This document shows positions 5,175 through 6,817 of a stretch of 6,817 nt of DNA, one piece after another. Both the position numbers and the translations under genes were made by a program. The number at the start of each line of letters is the position of its first letter. Within the stretch, counting starts at the first letter, position 1. Source of the stretch: Desulfobacteraceae bacterium (GTDB taxonomy: Bacteria; Desulfobacterota; DSM-4660; Desulfatiglandales; Desulfatiglandaceae). The DNA lies in the NCBI GenBank assembly GCA_013203065.1, contig JABMQV010000341.1, positions 1-6,817 on the forward strand. The letters run 5' to 3'. The notes under the pieces were generated by a model. The model was not told the DNA's origin and did not search any database. It was given only the letters and a program-made list of their open reading frames with translations.

Positions 5175-6308
5175 ATGGCTGAAGATTTTTACAAGATCCT
5201 GGGGGTTTCAAAGAGTGCGAACCAGGAAAAGATAAAGAAGGCCTATCGCAAACTGGCCAGGAAATGGCATCCTGACATCAATCCCGGCAACAAAGAGGCG
5301 GAGCAGAAGTTTAAGGAAATATCCAGGGTTTATGACTGCCTCGGTAACGAGGGAAAAAGGAAGCTCTATGACGAGTTCGGAGAAGAGGGTCTCCATGCAG
5401 GGTTTGACGCAGAAAAGGCCAGGGAGTATGCCCAGTGGAGTTCATTTCAGGGCGGGGCGCAGGGCCAGGCTGGTGACGGATTTGGCCGATACCAGAGCTA
5501 TGAGGACATCTTTGGTGATTTATTTGGCGCAGGCACGGCGGGAGGTGGTTTCAGGACGACCGCGGCATCCAAAGGGAGGAATGCTGAACATGAGATGACC
5601 ATTGACCTCATTTCGGCGCTAAGGGGTTTTGAGACCGAACTGGCCATGCAAAAGGTAAAGACATGCCCCGGTTGCCAGGGTTCCGGGATGGACCCAAGTT
5701 CCACCATAGACACCTGCCCCGCATGCGGCGGTTCGGGCCGGCTGGACGTGGCAGAAGGACCGATCCACTTTACCAAACCCTGCCCCCAATGTAACGGTCA
5801 CGGTCAGACGGGAAAGCCCTGCACCCAATGCGGGGGTAGCGGCCGGGTCATGGGTACGGAAAAGATCCGGGTGACCATTCCCAAGGGCGTGAAAGAGGGG
5901 TCAAAGGTCCGAGTGGCAGGCAAGGGGGAGCCGGGCCGCAACGGTGGGCAGCCCGGAGATCTTTATTTGATTATTCACCTGAAGCCCCATCCTTTCTTAA
6001 AAAGGAAAGGGGATAATCTTACCATGGAGGTCCCGGTCACTGTACGGGAGGCGATGGCTGGTGGGACCATCAGGATTCCCACGACGGACGGGCAGGTTAA
6101 CCTCAAGGTGCCCCCAAGGAGCCAGAGCGGGCAGACCTTGAGGTTGAAGGGGAAGGGGGCTGTTAATATCAAGACAAAGAAAAGGGGAGATCTCCTGGTA
6201 AAATTGGTTGTGAAGGTGCCCAAGACGGAAGACAAGGATATTCTGGAAGCGGTGCAGAAGATGGATGGATTGTACGAGGGGGACCTGAGAAAGGATATCA
6301 GGATATAA
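5175..6308 (+). CDS. dnaJ: Chaperone protein DnaJ (type I Hsp40)
   Basis: This 377-residue co-chaperone stimulates the ATPase of DnaK (Hsp70) and delivers unfolded clients in the cytoplasm. Its length is that of E. coli-type DnaJ. The J domain spans residues 4-70 with HPD at 32-34 in KWHPDIN. A short, weak G/F region follows (92-126: GGAQGQAGDGFG, then DIFGDLFGAG). The zinc domain has all four CxxCxGxG repeats, with cysteine pairs at 164/167, 181/184, 203/206 and 216/219. The substrate-binding C-terminal domains run from about 228 to 350 (VTIPKGVKEGSKVRVAGKGEPG; LTMEVPVTVREAMAGGTIRIPT). I chose the ATG at 5175 because MAEDFYKILGV is the family N-terminus and GGAG (5165-5168) lies 6 nt upstream. 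The longer GTG-started frame from 5097 reads through the promoter. No dnaK or grpE is next to it, so it may be a second, stand-alone DnaJ. Confidence 0.95.
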   Translation: MAEDFYKILGVSKSANQEKIKKAYRKLARKWHPDINPGNKEAEQKFKEISRVYDCLGNEGKRKLYDEFGEEGLHAGFDAEKAREYAQWSSFQGGAQGQAGDGFGRYQSYEDIFGDLFGAGTAGGGFRTTAASKGRNAEHEMTIDLISALRGFETELAMQKVKTCPGCQGSGMDPSSTIDTCPACGGSGRLDVAEGPIHFTKPCPQCNGHGQTGKPCTQCGGSGRVMGTEKIRVTIPKGVKEGSKVRVAGKGEPGRNGGQPGDLYLIIHLKPHPFLKRKGDNLTMEVPVTVREAMAGGTIRIPTTDGQVNLKVPPRSQSGQTLRLKGKGAVNIKTKKRGDLLVKLVVKVPKTEDKDILEAVQKMDGLYEGDLRKDIRI

Positions 6309-6338
6309 GTTTCAGGTGCGGGATGGGAGAAGATTGAG

Positions 6339-6674
6339 TCAGCGGCTCTCCTTTAGTCTCTCCTCGAAGTGACCGCGCAACTCTTCCAGTATGGCATCAA
6401 ATTGATTTCTCATATCAATCATATTCTGCCTCATCCGCAATATGACTTCAACACCTGATAGATTAACCTCCATGTCTTCCACAAGGAGTTTTGCTATCCG
6501 CAATTTTTCGAGTTCGCTGATAGAAAAGAGTTTGTGGGCACTCCCTTCCCGGCAGGTGGGACATACGATTTCCTCTTTTTCAAGATCGGTGAGAAAGCCC
6601 TCCCTTACCTGAAAGACTTCCACCACCTCACTGACCGTAAAAAATTTTTTCTTCATGCCTCTGCGCTTTTCCAC
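6339..6674 (-). CDS. MerR-type small regulator / CbpM-like chaperone modulator
   Basis: This 111-residue protein has an N-terminal MerR-like helix-turn-helix (about residues 11-65: FFTVSEVVEVFQV, then LFSISELEKLRIAKLL) followed by a helical, probably coiled-coil tail (70-110) with NLSGVEVILRMRQNM. This layout fits CbpM/HspR-like partners of DnaJ-family proteins, which bind the J domain or repress chaperone genes. Unusually, a CPTC pair (38-41) sits between the helix-turn-helix and its wing. The start is the GTG at 6672-6674, because AGAGG (6683-6687) lies 8 nt upstream. The internal ATG at 6654-6656 has its purine run too close. Its stop lies 30 bp from the end of dnaJ in convergent orientation, so the two genes are linked but not co-transcribed. 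Its own promoter is at 6727-6755. Whether it binds DNA or the J domain cannot be read from the sequence. Confidence 0.8.
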   Translation of the reverse strand: MEKRRGMKKKFFTVSEVVEVFQVREGFLTDLEKEEIVCPTCREGSAHKLFSISELEKLRIAKLLVEDMEVNLSGVEVILRMRQNMIDMRNQFDAILEELRGHFEERLKESR

Positions 6675-6684
6675 ATTTCAAACC

Positions 6685-6698
6685 TCTGAGATCTGAGA
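6685..6698. repeat. Tandem TCTGAGA repeat in the leader of the MerR-like gene
   Basis: TCTGAGA occurs twice in a row (6685-6691 and 6692-6698), with the self-complementary AGATCT at the junction. It overlaps the start of the AGAGG ribosome site of the MerR-like gene, so a bound protein or folded RNA here could affect its expression. It may be chance in such a short stretch. Confidence 0.3.
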
Positions 6699-6726
6699 AT
6701 CAATGTCAAATTCAGTTTCTATTTAA

Positions 6727-6755
6727 ATTTTAACATACCGCCAGGTTTTTTACAA
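6727..6755 (-). promoter_or_regulatory. Sigma70-type promoter for the MerR/CbpM-like gene
   Basis: On the minus strand, TTGTAA (6750-6755) and TAAAAT (6727-6732) are 17 bp apart, and a TGT just ahead of the -10 makes it an extended -10 promoter. The start near 6720 leaves about 45 nt before the GTG start codon. The TTGACA on the minus strand at 6707-6712 has no matching -10 at the right distance. Confidence 0.5.
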
Positions 6756-6817
6756 GCCCATTGGCGCCCTGTTCAGCGCGGCGTCATCCAAGTCTGAAGC
6801 CGCTCCCCGGTGAGCCA

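Noticed and set aside
6325..6356. Terminator between dnaJ and the MerR-like gene
   Set aside because: The only pairing found, GGAGA/TCTCC, has a 16-nt loop and only three Ts after it, too weak to call.
6757..6817. End of another minus-strand gene at the right edge
   Set aside because: A frame reading AHRGAASDLDDAALNRAPMGL then stop could be a C-terminus, but only about 20 codons are visible and other frames are equally open.
1..6817. CRISPR array, tRNA, rRNA, IS element or phage gene
   Set aside because: No regular repeat-spacer pattern, cloverleaf, rRNA-like conserved stretch, transposase motif or integrase motif was seen.

Overview
The window looks like a piece of an anaerobic, probably Deltaproteobacteria/Desulfobacterota-type (syntrophic or sulfate-reducer-like) chromosome. 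That placement is an inference from the mix of genes (tandem CaiB/BaiF CoA-transferases, a LarA-like fragment, an FAD disulfide oxidoreductase, a DnaJ with a MerR/CbpM-like partner), moderate G+C and a C-run/G-run hairpin between genes. No rRNA or taxon marker is present. No IS element, CRISPR array, tRNA, integrase or phage gene was seen.

Left part, minus strand, read from right to left. A good sigma70-type promoter (-10 at 4587-4592, -35 at 4610-4615) fires into a leader of about 420 bp holding short coding-like fragments and a C-run/G-run hairpin. It then reaches two tightly coupled class III (CaiB/BaiF) CoA-transferase genes (2952-4163 and 1736-2950, 1-nt gap). Next come a broken C-terminal fragment of a LarA/DUF2088-like protein (about 1554-1735), a 58-residue zinc-ribbon protein (1334-1510), and, from its own promoter (1267-1295), an FAD-dependent pyridine nucleotide-disulfide oxidoreductase. 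That last gene is split by a frameshift into 888-1217 and 41-928 and appears to run off the left edge after further frame breaks.

Right part. A divergent promoter (5103-5130), whose -35 lies in a perfect 12-bp palindrome, drives a complete type I DnaJ (5175-6308). A small MerR-type, CbpM-like protein (6339-6674, minus strand) ends 30 bp away in convergent orientation and has its own promoter (6727-6755). About 490 bp (4616-5102) between the divergent promoters hold no recognisable gene. The last 60 bp of the window contain no gene I can call.

Together: the minus-strand cluster is probably for activating an organic acid as its CoA thioester, with a redox flavoprotein nearby; the substrate cannot be read from the sequence. 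The DnaJ/MerR pair is a chaperone module with a likely modulator or regulator. The most striking pattern is that apparent single-base indels, mostly in short homopolymers, occur repeatedly in the minus-strand cluster, while DnaJ and its partner are clean. This means either a decaying cluster or local sequence error.
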